The notes beneath the pieces were generated by a model. The model worked only from the letters and a program-made list of their open reading frames with translations. It did no database searches and was not told where the DNA came from. Position numbers and translations under genes: made by a program. From an uncultured Paracoccaceae bacterium (GTDB lineage: Bacteria; Pseudomonadota; Alphaproteobacteria; Rhodobacterales; Rhodobacteraceae): a stretch of 33,283 bases of DNA. The DNA lies in assembly GCA_938049225.1 (NCBI GenBank), contig CALICM010000043.1:1-33283 (forward strand). Reading direction: 5' to 3'. Shown in pieces: positions 16,045-24,383 of this stretch (the stretch's first letter is position 1; each line of letters begins with the position of its first letter).

Positions 16045-17334
16045 ATGCGCCTGAACGACACACATGATCCCCGCCGTAGCAGTTGGGTGGACAGCGCGAA
16101 CGATCCGGACAGCGATTTCCGGATCCAAAACCTGCCCTACGGCGTGTTCTCAGTTGGGGCCGAGCGGCATGTCGGGGTCGCCATCGGCGACCAGATCCTG
16201 GATCTGACTGTGCTGGAGGACGCAGGGCTGCTCACCCCCGGCGGCGCGGACCGGGCGTTCGACCAAGGCACCCTGAACCCCTTCATGGCGCTGCCCCAGG
16301 CCACTTGGTCCCAAACCCGGGCCACCATTGCCACTTTGCTGGACGTCGCAACCCCCGACCTGCGGGACAACGCCGACCTGCGCCGCCGTGCTTTGGTGCG
16401 GCAATCCGGCGCCCAGTTACATTTGCCCATTCACATTCGCAGTTTTACCGACTTTTACGCCTCCAAGGACCACGCCACAAACGTCGGCAGCATGTTCCGC
16501 GATCCGGATAAGGCGCTGCTGCCGAATTGGCTGCATATGCCCGTCGGCTATAACGGCCGTGCCTCGACCGTCGTGGTTTCAGGCACCGATATCCACCGGC
16601 CCCTTGGCCAGTTAAAGGCCCCCGAGGACGCCATGCCGCGCCTGGCACCCTCGGCCAAACTGGATATGGAATTGGAGCTGGGTGCGATCGTCGGCACACC
16701 CAACCAGATGGGCCAGCCGGTGACCACCGCCCAAGCCTTCGACATGATCTTCGGCTATGTGCTGCTGAACGACTGGTCGGCCCGCGACATCCAGGTTTGG
16801 GAGTACCAACCCCTGGGCCCGTTCCAATCCAAGGCCTTCGGCACCACCATCAGCCCCTGGATCGTCACGCGCGAGGCCTTGGAACCCTTTCGCACCTTGC
16901 CGCCCAAGCGCGTCAACCCCTTGCTGCCCTATCTGGCCGAGGATGCGCCGAACGCCTACGACATCCATCTGACCGCCGACCTGGCCCCGCCGGGCCAACC
17001 CGCCACCACCATCACCCGCACGAACGCCCGGCATCTGTACTACACCCCAGCGCAGCAGTTGGCGCATCACGCCCTGTCAGGCTGCGCGATGTGCACCGGC
17101 GACCTGCTGGGCTCGGGCACGATATCTGGGCCCAGCCGCGACAACAGCGGTTCGCTGTTGGAATTGACATGGAACGGGCGCGACCCGCTGACCGTGGCGG
17201 GGGGTACCCGGACGTTTGTCCAGGACGGCGATACCCTGAACCTACAGGGTCACTGCGACGGCCCTTACCACCTGGGCTTCGGGGCCTGTACCGGCACACT
17301 CTTGCCCGCCCCCATCATTGAGGATTGGGCATGA
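16045..17334 (+). CDS. fahA: Fumarylacetoacetase
   Basis: It hydrolyses fumarylacetoacetate to fumarate and acetoacetate, the last step of tyrosine/homogentisate degradation. The protein has 429 residues, as in full-length FAH with its N-terminal SH3-like domain (about 1-120). Metal ligands are Asp137 in TDFY, Glu209 and Glu211 in MELELG, and Asp243 in LNDWSARDIQ. The catalytic His is His143 in SKDHATNVG. A typical GTISGPSRDNSGSLLEL block stands near residue 357. The stop overlaps the Rieske gene start (ATGA). Homogentisate dioxygenase and maleylacetoacetate isomerase, which must act between Hpd and this enzyme, are absent from the window. Confidence 0.96.
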   Translation: MRLNDTHDPRRSSWVDSANDPDSDFRIQNLPYGVFSVGAERHVGVAIGDQILDLTVLEDAGLLTPGGADRAFDQGTLNPFMALPQATWSQTRATIATLLDVATPDLRDNADLRRRALVRQSGAQLHLPIHIRSFTDFYASKDHATNVGSMFRDPDKALLPNWLHMPVGYNGRASTVVVSGTDIHRPLGQLKAPEDAMPRLAPSAKLDMELELGAIVGTPNQMGQPVTTAQAFDMIFGYVLLNDWSARDIQVWEYQPLGPFQSKAFGTTISPWIVTREALEPFRTLPPKRVNPLLPYLAEDAPNAYDIHLTADLAPPGQPATTITRTNARHLYYTPAQQLAHHALSGCAMCTGDLLGSGTISGPSRDNSGSLLELTWNGRDPLTVAGGTRTFVQDGDTLNLQGHCDGPYHLGFGACTGTLLPAPIIEDWA

Positions 17335-17693
17335 TCGCCTGGAAATCTTATCCTGATGCGCCCCCGGTTGGGACCGTCTTGGGCAAGGTTTCCTATATCC
17401 CCGACCCAGGCACGCTGAGCGTCGAGGTCGCCGGGTTCCCGGTCTTGCTGGCGCAAGTCAACGGCCAGATCTATGCCTATGTCAACGCCTGCCCGCATCA
17501 GTTCTTGCCGTTGGATTATCGCAGCGCCCAAGTAATGTCCGCCGATGCCACGATCCTGCGCTGCACCAACCACGCAGCAGGGTTCAGTGTGTGTACAGGA
17601 CAAGGTATCGATGGGGTTGGGCAAGGTTGCGAGTTGGACCCGATCCCGCTGGCCCAGCAGGCCGACGGAACCATCATCATCGCCGACCTTTGA
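17331..17693 (+). CDS. Small Rieske 2Fe-2S protein
   Basis: This is a 120-residue soluble Rieske-type ferredoxin. The cluster ligands are Cys54 and His56 in ACPHQFLPLD and Cys78 and His81 in RCTNHAAGFSVCTG. No membrane anchor and no oxygenase catalytic domain are present, so it should pass electrons to a partner or act as an accessory. It overlaps fahA by 4 bases (ATGA), so the two are co-translated; the start at 17331 was chosen for this reason over the TTG two codons upstream. Its position as third gene of a tyrosine-degradation operon suggests a redox role there, but HPPD and homogentisate dioxygenase need no ferredoxin, so its job is unknown. Confidence 0.88.
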   Translation: MIAWKSYPDAPPVGTVLGKVSYIPDPGTLSVEVAGFPVLLAQVNGQIYAYVNACPHQFLPLDYRSAQVMSADATILRCTNHAAGFSVCTGQGIDGVGQGCELDPIPLAQQADGTIIIADL

Positions 17694-18209
17694 TCAGCGC
17701 CGCGCAAAACGGGTCGGCGCAGCCTCGGGGGCATTCAGATCCTGGGCGAGGTACTCAGACAATTTGTCGATGCTTTCGGACAGGCCGCGCAGATCCTCAG
17801 CACTTAGCTGTGCTTCCAGCACCGCCTGGCGGTCCTGAAACCGGCCCAACGCGCCGTTCACTGCCAGGTGGCCGCTGTCCGTCAACGATAGAAGCTTCTT
17901 GCGCTTGCTGGAGGGATCAGGGCGTGCGACGACGTAACCGGCTGCGATCAAATCCGCGGCGGCCCGGCTGATCTGCGCGCGGTCCAGCACCATCAAGCGG
18001 CTCAGGTCCGCCGCCGTCGTCTCTTTGAAAATCTGCAACACCAGTAGGATCCTGTACCACGTCAGGTTCAGCCCGGTGCCGGTCAACTGCGCCGCCGAAT
18101 GGGTGTCCAATAGCTTGCTAAGCCGCGAGATCCGGAACGACAGATGTGTCTCCAACTCGGCCAGGTGATCCAGGCGGGTCGACATCTGTTCAGCGGTTAA
18201 CGTCGTCAT
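17694..18209 (-). CDS. MarR-family transcriptional regulator
   Basis: The protein has 171 residues with a winged HTH. The recognition-helix region is TAADLSRLMVLDRAQISRAA at about 65-84, followed by the wing RPDPSSKRKKLLSLTDSGHL. Helical dimerisation segments flank the domain. MarR proteins usually bind a palindrome near their own promoter and release it when they bind a phenolic or similar ligand. It abuts the Rieske gene end to end, on the opposite strand. A palindrome 27 bp upstream of its ATG resembles the one upstream of hpd. It could regulate the tyrosine genes on one side, the E1/acyltransferase genes on the other, or both. Confidence 0.9.
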   Translation of the reverse strand: MTTLTAEQMSTRLDHLAELETHLSFRISRLSKLLDTHSAAQLTGTGLNLTWYRILLVLQIFKETTAADLSRLMVLDRAQISRAAADLIAAGYVVARPDPSSKRKKLLSLTDSGHLAVNGALGRFQDRQAVLEAQLSAEDLRGLSESIDKLSEYLAQDLNAPEAAPTRFARR

Positions 18210-18235
18210 GCGGGGTCTTTCGGATCATGCGGGGA

Positions 18236-18249
18236 CATCATTGATGATG
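18236..18249. promoter_or_regulatory. Palindrome CATCAT-TG-ATGATG upstream of marR
   Basis: A perfect 6-bp inverted repeat with a 2-base centre stands 27 bp upstream of the MarR ATG. It lies in the 97-bp gap after the acyltransferase gene. It is well placed for autorepression. Its core ATnnTTGAnnAT is shared with the hpd-side palindrome at 14761-14772. A 10-bp direct repeat, TCATGCGGGG, flanks it on the marR side (18206-18215 and 18225-18234). Confidence 0.45.
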
Positions 18250-18306
18250 CGATGGCATGGTAAAGATTGCGACGCAACCGCTTTGCGTTTCGGCCGCCAG
18301 GGGATG

Positions 18307-19338
18307 TCACCGCGTCACGACATCCCGCTGATCAGCGCGGCCCATCGACAGGATCAGCGGATCCTCGGCTTGGCGGGCTTGAAACGCCGCCTTTCCATCC
18401 AAACCCTGCCAATGCGCCGCGATCAGCGATTGCGCGACGGCCCCGCCCAGGGTGGTTCCAGGGCCTGTGATAACAAAAACCTCGGGCGCAAAGGCGCGGG
18501 CGGCAACCTGGATGGCGCGGGTGAAGTCATAGGGCTGCGTGACTTGGTGGTCGAGGGTATAGGTATAAAGGTCCAGGGGATCCACCGCCCCAGACCACCA
18601 AATGGCGCCGCGCCCGTCGATCAACGGAATGGTGGGTGGGTGGATTAAGCTGGGGGCCAACCGGTCCCGCCCAGCCGCCGCCACTGGGCTTTGCAGAGCA
18701 GTGTGAAAGGCGGCATGGTTGGGAAGGCGCATAGGATAGCGACCGCCGGTCGGCGGAACGGCCGCCTCGAACGCCTCAAGACCATCGCTGTTTCCCGCCA
18801 CGACCAACATGCCACCCAGATGGATCGAAGGGGCCAGGAGGTGCTCGGGGCGTTGCGCGATGTCCGCGACCAGGGTCAAAAGATCGGCGCGCTTGTCCGA
18901 CACCGCGCGCCAATCATCGTCGACAAAGGGATAAAGGGTTTGGCCGCCAATCAGATGCTGGTGCATCAGCGTCCCCATGGTATTGGCCACCGCGAAACCG
19001 TCCAAGGGCGTCACGGCACCGCTGACCGCGAGGGCCGTGTACCAGCCCATCGAATTACCAGTGACCGCCACGACCTCGAACTGCTCGGCTATCGCGGTGG
19101 CGTCCAAATAGGATGCGGCATAAATCAACGGCGAGGCCGCCTCGCCGGTTGTATGCCGTGCCGAAGAAAACCGGGGCGCGCCATCGAGGGTCGTCACGGC
19201 CTGTTGGCCTTGTTGTTCCCGGTGAGCATCAAAATCACGCAGTTCCGCGCGGCGGGCGTGATGCCGTGCCAGATAGCCCAACTCGGCTTTGTTATAGGTC
19301 CCGCGTCCGGGGCAGATCACGACGGCGGTGCGGCTCAT
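18307..19338 (-). CDS. FabD-like acyltransferase lacking the malonyl-binding arginine
   Basis: The protein has 343 residues with the FabD/AT fold. Its start PGRGTY parallels the PGQGSQ start of FabD. The nucleophile is Ser96 in GNSMG (GHSxG in FabD) and the catalytic His is His212 in AAFHTALQSPV. Twenty-five residues after the serine, where FabD has Arg117 in MRGKFM, this protein has Met121 in TMGTLM. That arginine binds the carboxylate of malonyl-CoA, so the substrate is more likely a non-carboxylated acyl group. The ATG overlaps the stop of the E1 gene (ATGA), so the two products are made together. It may move the acyl product of the dehydrogenase onto a carrier. The housekeeping FabD is presumably elsewhere. 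Confidence 0.82.
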   Translation of the reverse strand: MSRTAVVICPGRGTYNKAELGYLARHHARRAELRDFDAHREQQGQQAVTTLDGAPRFSSARHTTGEAASPLIYAASYLDATAIAEQFEVVAVTGNSMGWYTALAVSGAVTPLDGFAVANTMGTLMHQHLIGGQTLYPFVDDDWRAVSDKRADLLTLVADIAQRPEHLLAPSIHLGGMLVVAGNSDGLEAFEAAVPPTGGRYPMRLPNHAAFHTALQSPVAAAGRDRLAPSLIHPPTIPLIDGRGAIWWSGAVDPLDLYTYTLDHQVTQPYDFTRAIQVAARAFAPEVFVITGPGTTLGGAVAQSLIAAHWQGLDGKAAFQARQAEDPLILSMGRADQRDVVTR

Positions 19339-21524
19339 CCGGTGCGCCCCGTCAAGGTCAAAGCCGCCTCCACGACCCCCTCGGCCGAGGGCAGCGGGGC
19401 GGCATAAGCGGGGCCGGTGGCGATAAACGTATCCTCGGCCGTGAGGCGGGCGAGGCGATGGTGCCCCGCTTCGGTGAACAAGGCCATCAACCCCTCGGAC
19501 TGGCTGCCGGTGCGGCGGCACTCGTCAACGACCAGCACGGCATCGCAGGCCCCGGCCTGGGCAAGCAGGGCCTCGACAGGCAGTGGGGCGAGCCAACGCA
19601 GATCGATCACCCGGGCATCAACGCCCTTAGCCTCAAGCGTCTTTCGCGCTTGGCGGGACAGATACGCACCGTTGCCATAGGTCACGATGGCCAGATCCGT
19701 GCCATTGCCGTGGACGCCCACCTCGCCTAGCGCCAGGCGGCGATCCGGGGCGGGATAGGTTTGCATCCAAGCGCCATCGCCCGGGCTGTGCAAGTCGCGG
19801 GTGGTGTAAAGCGCGATGGGTTCGATAAAGACGACCAGGCGCTGTTCCTCGCGCGCCAGGCGAACCGCCTCGCGCAGCATCATCACCGCATCCGCACCGT
19901 TCGAGGGGCAGGCCAGGATCAGCCCAGGAATGTCGCGCAGTACCGACAGCGAGTTGTCATTGTGAAAATGCCCACCAAAACCGCGCTGATATCCCAGGCC
20001 CGCAATCCGCAGTACCATCGGGTTGGTGTATTGGCCGTTGGAAAAGAAGCTAAGCGTCGCCGCCTCGCCGCGCAATTGATCCTCGGCGTTGTGAAGGTAA
20101 GCCAGGAATTGGACCTCGGGGATCGGGACGAACCCATTGTGCGCCAAGCCTATGGCAAGACCCAGGATGGATTGCTCGTCCAATAACGTGTCGATCACCC
20201 GGTCCGGACCAAACCGCGCTTGCAGCTTCTGCGTGACACCATAAACGCCCCCTTTGCGCCCCACATCCTGACCGGCCACGATCACCTCGGCATGGGCCAG
20301 CATCAGATCCGCCAGTGCCCAGCTGATCAGGCGGTTCATTGGCTGTGGCTCGGCCATGGCGCGCAGATCGGCACCAAAAAGTTGCGCGCGGACGGGGTCC
20401 GAGGGGCCATTGGTGGGCGCGCAGGCCCGTGGCGGGGGGATCAGGCTGGCGGCGATTTGAGCAGCGGTATTCAAATGGGGACGCGTCACCGCCTCGGCCG
20501 CGATGCGGGTGCATTGGTCGCCGGTTTGGGTGTAGATCTTGAGCGCTTCTTGCGGGGGACAAGCGCCGGTTTCGGCCAACAGACGCACGCTGTGCAGCAG
20601 CGGGTCGTTTGCTTCGTCCGCCTGGGTGGCACGGGGATCGCGGTAGGCGGCCTCGACATCCGATCCAGCATGACCATAAAGGCGCACGGTCTTGATATGC
20701 AGGAATGCAGGCTTTCGATGGGTGCGGACATAGTCGGTCGCAACCTGAGCGGTGCGATGCGTCTCGCACATGTCCAAACCATTGCAGTGGAAATACTTTA
20801 GTCCCGGTCGATGGGCAAAATTGGCAGCGATCCAGCCTTTGGGCGTGGGGACCGAAATACCGATGCCGTTGTCCTCGCAGACCAACAGCAGCGGAAGTGG
20901 GACCGATTGATAGCTGGTCCAACAGGCGGTGTTGATCGCCCCTTGTGCCGTTGAGTGATTGGCCGAGGCATCGCCGAAGCTGCACATCACCAGGCTGTCG
21001 TCCGGCAGACACCGGTGCTCGGGCGGACAGCGCCGCGCCAGCCCCAGTGAATAGGCCGCCCCGACGGCCTTGGGCAGATGGCTGGCGATTGTCGAGGTTT
21101 GCGGCGGGATGTTCAGCACCTTGGATCCCAGCACCTTGTGCCGCCCGCCCGAGATTGGATCCTCGGACGACGCCGCGAAACTCAGCAGCATATCCCATGC
21201 TATCGTCTGCCCCGGCACTTGCGCCGCACGCTGGATCTGAAACGCTGCATCCCGGTAGTGCAGGAACGCCATATCCGTGGGCCTCAAGGCCTCGGCTACG
21301 GCGGCCATCCCTTCATGCCCACTGGAACCGATGGTGTAATACCCCTGCCCTGCCTTCTGCATCGCGCGGCTGGTCCGGTCCAATTGACGTGACAGGCATT
21401 GCGCCCGGTAAAGCTCGACCAATTTGGGGCGCGGCAATGTGGTTTGCGCAGGCGCCCCCGACGGAAAATCCCCGGCGGCCACACGCGCGAGAAAGGCTTC
21501 ATGCACGATGGCGGCGCGATCCAT
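19335..21524 (-). CDS. 2-oxoacid dehydrogenase E1, alpha and beta subunits fused
   Basis: This is a 729-residue thiamine-diphosphate enzyme. Residues 1-340 form an E1-alpha half: GYYTIGSSGHEG near 61, the ThDP/Mg motif as GDASANHSTAQGA at 184-196 and EDNGIGIS at 217-224. A linker of about 45 residues follows. Residues 385-729 form the E1-beta half (ISWALADLMLAHAEVIVAGQ, then DEQSILGLAIGLAHNG). The closest known class is branched-chain 2-oxoisovalerate dehydrogenase; the substrate is inferred. The usual GDG is GDA here. No E2 (lipoyl acyltransferase) or E3 gene is nearby. It starts 16 bases after yjbF and overlaps the acyltransferase gene by 4 bases. Confidence 0.9.
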   Translation of the reverse strand: MDRAAIVHEAFLARVAAGDFPSGAPAQTTLPRPKLVELYRAQCLSRQLDRTSRAMQKAGQGYYTIGSSGHEGMAAVAEALRPTDMAFLHYRDAAFQIQRAAQVPGQTIAWDMLLSFAASSEDPISGGRHKVLGSKVLNIPPQTSTIASHLPKAVGAAYSLGLARRCPPEHRCLPDDSLVMCSFGDASANHSTAQGAINTACWTSYQSVPLPLLLVCEDNGIGISVPTPKGWIAANFAHRPGLKYFHCNGLDMCETHRTAQVATDYVRTHRKPAFLHIKTVRLYGHAGSDVEAAYRDPRATQADEANDPLLHSVRLLAETGACPPQEALKIYTQTGDQCTRIAAEAVTRPHLNTAAQIAASLIPPPRACAPTNGPSDPVRAQLFGADLRAMAEPQPMNRLISWALADLMLAHAEVIVAGQDVGRKGGVYGVTQKLQARFGPDRVIDTLLDEQSILGLAIGLAHNGFVPIPEVQFLAYLHNAEDQLRGEAATLSFFSNGQYTNPMVLRIAGLGYQRGFGGHFHNDNSLSVLRDIPGLILACPSNGADAVMMLREAVRLAREEQRLVVFIEPIALYTTRDLHSPGDGAWMQTYPAPDRRLALGEVGVHGNGTDLAIVTYGNGAYLSRQARKTLEAKGVDARVIDLRWLAPLPVEALLAQAGACDAVLVVDECRRTGSQSEGLMALFTEAGHHRLARLTAEDTFIATGPAYAAPLPSAEGVVEAALTLTGRTG

Positions 21525-21540
21525 AGGCGGTCCTTAGCGG

Positions 21541-22233
21541 TTAGGGTGTAAAGGGCTCGATCACAGTCAGATCCAGGCGGCCCTGTTCCGGGCCCAACCA
21601 TTGTAGCGACCGCCAGATCATGCCCGTTTCGGGGATCACGAACAGGTCGTTGACGAAGCTTACATCGGCGCCTGAGCAGATCTCCTCAACCTGTTGGCCG
21701 CTGTAGGTGATCTCGACAATCTCGATCTCGAGCCGTTCGCCGGGGGCATAGCGACAGGTGACCGGGACCAGCAGGCCGGTCGGGCCTTGAGCTGGAAAGT
21801 GATAGACGCGTGTCACTTCGTCAGGCCAATCGGCCAGCGGGATGGCCGTGATCACCGGGTCAGTGGACGCGGCCTCGACCGCCAGCAAATCGAACCCCAG
21901 GCCGCGACTGGCGGTCACCAGGCCGCCGCGCAGGGTGATTGTCTGACCGAAGCGCGAGATATGGGTGACATAACCGCCGTTTTCCGACACGCCCTGCAGG
22001 GTCGAGCGGGCATTTTCGGTTTCCAGCTTGATGCGGATAAGCGCAGCCCCCGAAGCCTCGACCGCCGCGCGCGTGAGCACTGGCGCTTTGGCCGGTTTCG
22101 CGTTCGCGCCTGTGTCGATCATCTTGGGAAACAACTCGGCCAGCGCGGCCTTGAAAATCGCGCCATTACCGCCCGAGTTGTTCGAACAGGCGCCGAGGCT
22201 CAAAGCCAGGGCCATGCCAATCGCGAACTTCAT
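21541..22233 (-). CDS. YjbF/GfcB-family outer-membrane lipoprotein
   Basis: The protein has 230 residues and starts with a lipoprotein signal peptide ending in the lipobox LGAC (MKFAIGMALALSLGAC). The mature part is beta-rich, with GGYVTHISRFGQTITLRGGL at about 86-105, a typical YjbF block. In E. coli, yjbEFGH and gfcABCDE are linked to exopolysaccharide or group 4 capsule; YjbF is the lipoprotein partner of the YjbH outer-membrane protein. Its ATG overlaps the yjbH stop by 4 bases (ATGA). The start was moved six codons into the frame to put the signal peptide at the N-terminus. Confidence 0.85.
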   Translation of the reverse strand: MKFAIGMALALSLGACSNNSGGNGAIFKAALAELFPKMIDTGANAKPAKAPVLTRAAVEASGAALIRIKLETENARSTLQGVSENGGYVTHISRFGQTITLRGGLVTASRGLGFDLLAVEAASTDPVITAIPLADWPDEVTRVYHFPAQGPTGLLVPVTCRYAPGERLEIEIVEITYSGQQVEEICSGADVSFVNDLFVIPETGMIWRSLQWLGPEQGRLDLTVIEPFTP

Positions 22234-24356
22234 TGCCAAAACGCACTCCATCCATCCTCAAGCGACCGGCGGTCCAGGTCGCGGATCCGCTCGTACAGCC
22301 GCTCTTCCAACTTCAACCGCGCGCCGCCGTCGTTTTCCACTGGCAACAGGCTGACCCGCGCCTCGGACTTGGTCTCGAACGGCAGCGCCCAGCGCAAAGG
22401 CACGGTGATCTCGAACCCTTTCGCAAAAGCGCCCTCGCCGAACTCGTTGAACGATACCTCGGTGCGGGTGGCATAGCCGCGCACCTCCCAGCCGTTCTCA
22501 AAACGACGGGACAGCGACAGCGTGGCGCCGAAATCCCCGGCCAGATAGCTGCCGATATCCAACTGAGCCTCGATCTGTTTGAACCCAGTATCCCAGTAAA
22601 GCGAGCCATAACCAGTCACGACCTCGTAGTCATCCAGCGAAAACAGATCGTCCACATCGCGCTGGCGCACATAGTTCACTTCGCCACCCAAAGCGAAGCG
22701 ACTGTTCACCGGGGCCCACAGAACCTCGGCGCTGACCCCAGTGAAAATCCGCTCCAACACGCCAAAGGTCAGACGGCCATAAACGGCGGGTTTGGGGCTG
22801 AACACCCAATCCGCTGTCAACCGCTCAAGGTCGATGTCGCGGCCGGAGTAATAGACATCGCTGTCGCTGCGCACATTGGGCAGCGAACTTACGGGCGGGC
22901 CCACCTCCTCTTGGCTTTCGCCGATCACAAAACGGCTCAACCGGCCCGAGACGCTCAGGCCCCGGGTCACCTGGTACTTCGCCCGTGCGCTGATCAGAAT
23001 GTCGGGGCGAAACCCGTCATCCTCGTCCAACAGGGTGATTGGGATCGACGGCGCCACCGACCAGGTGAACCGCTGCTCGGGCGGCGGCAAAAAGATGTTG
23101 CGCCCGCTCAGCGAGGCTTTGGCATCCATCAGTCGCGTCGTCTGCCAACTCTCAAGACCGGCATTTGGGCGATCCACCTGGGCCTCAAGATCGCTGCGCA
23201 GGATCTCGGCGGTGGCGACGGCCAGGCCCTCGTTGATAACGGTGATCCGAAACACCTCGACCGAAGGGGGCAGACCCACGGCCAATACGCGGGCGACGCG
23301 GCCGATCGCCTTGGGTTCGCGCTGGATCAGCGGATTTTTGATATAGATGTCGGCTTCGGTTCCGGTGATCCGCGCCTCTTCGATGGTGATCCCGTCGGCG
23401 GATAGAACCTGGGAAATCCCCTTGAGCAGCTTTTGCTCGTTCTCGGGCTTGTCCGCCCATTTCGTGCCCATCGGCGCATCACCAGCCCGGGCGATCAGCG
23501 GCGTCGGACCCGCCCCCAGATCTTGCGGGGCGAGGGGCTTCATCGGATTGCCGCTGAAGGTCAGTTGCGCCCCAAAAGTCGAGCCGTGCATGTAGAAAGC
23601 CTGCAGCTGCACATTCTCGTTCGGCTTGTAGTTGAGGCCGAAGTTGAAGGGGATATCACGGTCAAAACCGCCGTTTTCCTCGGCCAGATACCCATCCGCC
23701 GTCACCTCGGCCTTGAAGGTCAGCCCATCCACCGGCGTTTCCCACGAAAATCCGCCGAAGAAGCCCATATCGCCGCGAAAATAGACCTCGTCCTGCAACT
23801 GCCCGACCGGTTGTTCTAGGGGTGGTCGGCTGTCGGCGCCAAAAGGGTTGAAGGTGCCCCCTTGGCTGGAAAGGCGGCCAAAGCCGACACCGCCGGTGAC
23901 CTTGAATTTTGGGGTGATCGACTTCGTGGCGACCAGATATTCCGCCGTGTACGGCCCATCGCCCAGGAAGTCACGAAAGCCAAGGGCGACGCCGGGGACC
24001 CACCCCTCCTCCTTGAGCAGTTGGAAGCGCAAATCGAACCCCTCGGTCGACACCTCGGGGCCGCCGGGCACATCCTGGATGGTCGAGACGCGCAAGGTAC
24101 CGGACACGCGGGGCAGTAACTGGAAGTTTACATTGGCGCGCTGCGTGTCGCCGAACTGCACAAAGCCCACGCCCAACTCGCCGTCCAGCATGAACTCGCC
24201 CGTCGGGATATCCAACAACCCCGCCTCGCCATACAGGTTATAGGTTTGCGCAAAACCGGGTGCCGCGCCAAAGACCGCCCAAACCACCATGGCCATTGCT
24301 GACAGCCGAACCCGCACCACTCGTCCCCGTTTTCTTAGTTTGCACTGGTTTTCCAT
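22230..24356 (-). CDS. YjbH-domain outer-membrane beta-barrel protein
   Basis: The protein has 708 residues with a signal peptide (about 1-36, ending GAAPGFAQ). YjbH features begin right after it: TYNLYGEAGLLDIPTGEFML and a run of amphipathic strands that looks like a beta-barrel (for example GEVNYVRQRDVDDLFSLDDY near 578). An internal soluble part (about 300-400, with ITGTEADIYIKNP) resembles a periplasmic domain. YjbH proteins are linked to exopolysaccharide production, possibly as export barrels. The start at MENQCKLRKR was chosen over one six codons upstream. It follows the SDR gene by 27 bp and overlaps yjbF, so the two clearly work together. Confidence 0.87.
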   Translation of the reverse strand: MENQCKLRKRGRVVRVRLSAMAMVVWAVFGAAPGFAQTYNLYGEAGLLDIPTGEFMLDGELGVGFVQFGDTQRANVNFQLLPRVSGTLRVSTIQDVPGGPEVSTEGFDLRFQLLKEEGWVPGVALGFRDFLGDGPYTAEYLVATKSITPKFKVTGGVGFGRLSSQGGTFNPFGADSRPPLEQPVGQLQDEVYFRGDMGFFGGFSWETPVDGLTFKAEVTADGYLAEENGGFDRDIPFNFGLNYKPNENVQLQAFYMHGSTFGAQLTFSGNPMKPLAPQDLGAGPTPLIARAGDAPMGTKWADKPENEQKLLKGISQVLSADGITIEEARITGTEADIYIKNPLIQREPKAIGRVARVLAVGLPPSVEVFRITVINEGLAVATAEILRSDLEAQVDRPNAGLESWQTTRLMDAKASLSGRNIFLPPPEQRFTWSVAPSIPITLLDEDDGFRPDILISARAKYQVTRGLSVSGRLSRFVIGESQEEVGPPVSSLPNVRSDSDVYYSGRDIDLERLTADWVFSPKPAVYGRLTFGVLERIFTGVSAEVLWAPVNSRFALGGEVNYVRQRDVDDLFSLDDYEVVTGYGSLYWDTGFKQIEAQLDIGSYLAGDFGATLSLSRRFENGWEVRGYATRTEVSFNEFGEGAFAKGFEITVPLRWALPFETKSEARVSLLPVENDGGARLKLEERLYERIRDLDRRSLEDGWSAFWQ

Positions 24357-24383
24357 ATCCCATAGGGGGGGCACAAGGGTTTG

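Noticed and set aside
18307-19338. Acyltransferase as the housekeeping malonyl-CoA:ACP transacylase FabD
   Set aside because: Met121 replaces the carboxylate-binding arginine, and no fabG/acpP/fabF genes are near.
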